From the NCBI GenBank assembly GCA_020431745.1, contig JAGQHR010000251.1, forward strand, positions 1 to 5,715: a stretch of 5,715 nt of DNA, given 5' to 3'. Under the pieces are notes generated by a model. It worked only from the letters and a program-made list of their open reading frames with translations. It did no database searches and had not been told where the DNA came from. Within the stretch, counting starts at the first letter, position 1, and each line of letters begins with the position of its first letter. This document shows positions 4,668 through 5,715 of the stretch, piece after piece. The DNA is from Candidatus Eiseniibacteriota bacterium (GTDB lineage: Bacteria > Eisenbacteria > RBG-16-71-46 > CAIMUX01). The translations under genes were made by a program, and so were the position numbers.

Positions 4668-5715
4668 ATGCTTCCCCAGGTCATGGTTCGCTCCCACGCC
4701 CATCTCCTCGGTTCTACCGTTGCGGTCCTGCTTTCGCTCGCCGTCGGAGGCTCGGCGGCGGCGTTCACTTCCGGAGCGCAGTCCCAGGACATCCCCCCCG
4801 ACGCGCGCGCACAGGGAATGGGCCGTGCCTTCACCGCCATCGCGGAAGGACCGAGCGCCGGATGGTGGAATCCGGCGGCCCTCGCGGAGATCAGGGAAAT
4901 CGCGGTGAGCCCGTACTCGAAGGCTCGCCTGGTTCCGGACTTCTCATCGGACACATACATCCGGACCTATGCGGCCGCCGTTCCGATCGGTCCGGTCGGC
5001 GTGGCCGTTCATCGATCGAGCCTGGACTATGGGACCCAGCCGGGCGGGTTCGAGAGCTCCGAGTCGACGAACCTGCTGGGCGCCGGCCTGGACTTGGTGC
5101 CGATCCTGGCGGACCGGCCGAGCCCTTGGGAGGCACAGGTGGGCCTGAACGTGAAGTGGGTTCGAGCCCATCAGGACACACCCTTGGCGGACCTCACCGG
5201 CAACGGATACGACCTCGACGCCGGAGTGCGGGCGGGCTACCGCATTCCCCTCGGTGTTCTCCGCCCGGAGGATTCCTCCCTGCGATTTCGCGCCGCGGCG
5301 GTACGCAGAAACGTCTTCGACCGCGAGATCAAGTACAGCCCCGCCGACAAAGATCCTCTGATCCGGATCGATCGCGTGGGTTTGGCGGCGGAGCTTGCCC
5401 TGATTCCCGTGCCCGTCGTCGGCAATCTCGTGCGAATCGTAGGAGGCCTCGATCGAGAGCTCTCACCGTACGAGGATGAGAAGGACATCACCACCCGCGG
5501 TCTCGAGGTATCCCTGCTGGGCATGTTCGCGATCCGTCGCGGCCACATCGAGGACAAGTCCGGCCAGGTCGTCGACGACACCGATGGCTACGGTGTCGGC
5601 TTCGACCTGGACCTCTCGGAGCGTAGCTCCGTGATTCGCCGCATCGGCTGCCGCTTCGACCACGCGACCGTCCCACAAGCGCGCGGCCTCGAGCGGGTGA
5701 CCCACGAGAGTCTCA
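4668..5715 (+). CDS. PorV/PorQ-type outer-membrane beta-barrel protein, 3' end missing
   Basis: The frame runs 349 codons from ATG 4668 off the window end. Residues 1-32 form a signal peptide with a hydrophobic core LLGSTVAVLLSLAVGG and a likely cleavage after AAA near 32. The mature N-terminus carries ARAQGMGRAFTAIAEGPSAG followed by WWNPAAL (47-73), the signature start of PorV/PorQ and related FadL-like barrels, where an N-terminal segment enters or plugs the barrel. The rest alternates hydrophobic strands and polar turns; GLEVSLLGMFAIRRGHIED (about 272-290) and GYGVGFDLDL (about 299-308) match the later barrel strands of the family. Known relatives act in type IX secretion (PorV, PorQ) or as hydrophobic-solute channels; no other secretion gene is visible here, so the exact role is open. 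It is preceded by a 322-bp gap and is probably transcribed separately from the hydrolase. Confidence 0.82.
   Translation, partial: MLPQVMVRSHAHLLGSTVAVLLSLAVGGSAAAFTSGAQSQDIPPDARAQGMGRAFTAIAEGPSAGWWNPAALAEIREIAVSPYSKARLVPDFSSDTYIRTYAAAVPIGPVGVAVHRSSLDYGTQPGGFESSESTNLLGAGLDLVPILADRPSPWEAQVGLNVKWVRAHQDTPLADLTGNGYDLDAGVRAGYRIPLGVLRPEDSSLRFRAAAVRRNVFDREIKYSPADKDPLIRIDRVGLAAELALIPVPVVGNLVRIVGGLDRELSPYEDEKDITTRGLEVSLLGMFAIRRGHIEDKSGQVVDDTDGYGVGFDLDLSERSSVIRRIGCRFDHATVPQARGLERVTHESL

Noticed and set aside
4055..4960. 301-codon minus-strand open frame spanning the hydrolase end, the gap and the barrel start
   Set aside because: Its translation is low-complexity with no known motif, and it overlaps two well-supported plus-strand genes.
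4589..5479. 296-codon plus-strand open frame overlapping the barrel gene
   Set aside because: It is Arg/Gly/Pro-rich as out-of-frame GC-rich DNA is, whereas the frame from 4668 has a signal peptide and PorV/PorQ motifs.

Overview
This is a GC-rich window from a Gram-negative bacterium. The envelope proteins (a PorV/PorQ-type outer-membrane barrel, a secreted sialidase-like protein, a secreted serine hydrolase) and the composition fit an FCB-type or related lineage such as Gemmatimonadota or an uncultivated phylum. This is inference; no marker gene is present to fix the taxonomy. Five protein genes are supported, two of them cut by the window ends. No RNA gene, insertion sequence, phage gene or CRISPR array was recognised.

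Layout. Positions 1-486 (minus strand) hold the N-terminal 162 residues of a membrane-anchored or secreted sialidase-like (Asp-box) protein. A 280-bp divergent intergenic region with several inverted repeats follows. A DUF454/YbaN-family inner-membrane protein lies at 767-1246 (plus). A 265-bp gap then carries two copies of a 42-bp unit, a 16-bp all-G/C palindrome, and a striking 26-bp perfect AT-rich palindrome at its right edge. The palindrome overlaps the start codon of a GntR/FadR-type (FCD) regulator at 1512-2198. The regulator stop overlaps, as ATGA, the start of a 716-residue secreted serine hydrolase (2195-4345) with two apparent N-terminal beta-rich modules and a class C beta-lactamase/esterase-type catalytic domain. 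A 322-bp gap leads to a PorV/PorQ-type barrel protein (4668 to the window end).

How it fits together. The best supported functional unit is the regulator-hydrolase pair. The 26-bp palindrome has the TGTATACA-type centre known for GntR-family operators, so the regulator probably represses its own promoter and, through the overlapping two-gene transcript, the hydrolase. The regulator lacks two of the usual FCD metal-ligand histidines. The DUF454, sialidase-like and barrel genes look like independent neighbours. I found no clearly new defence, mobile or biosynthetic system; the most unusual points are the operator/start-codon overlap, the altered FCD site, a 10-residue repeat expansion in the hydrolase catalytic domain, and the intergenic 42-bp repeat.
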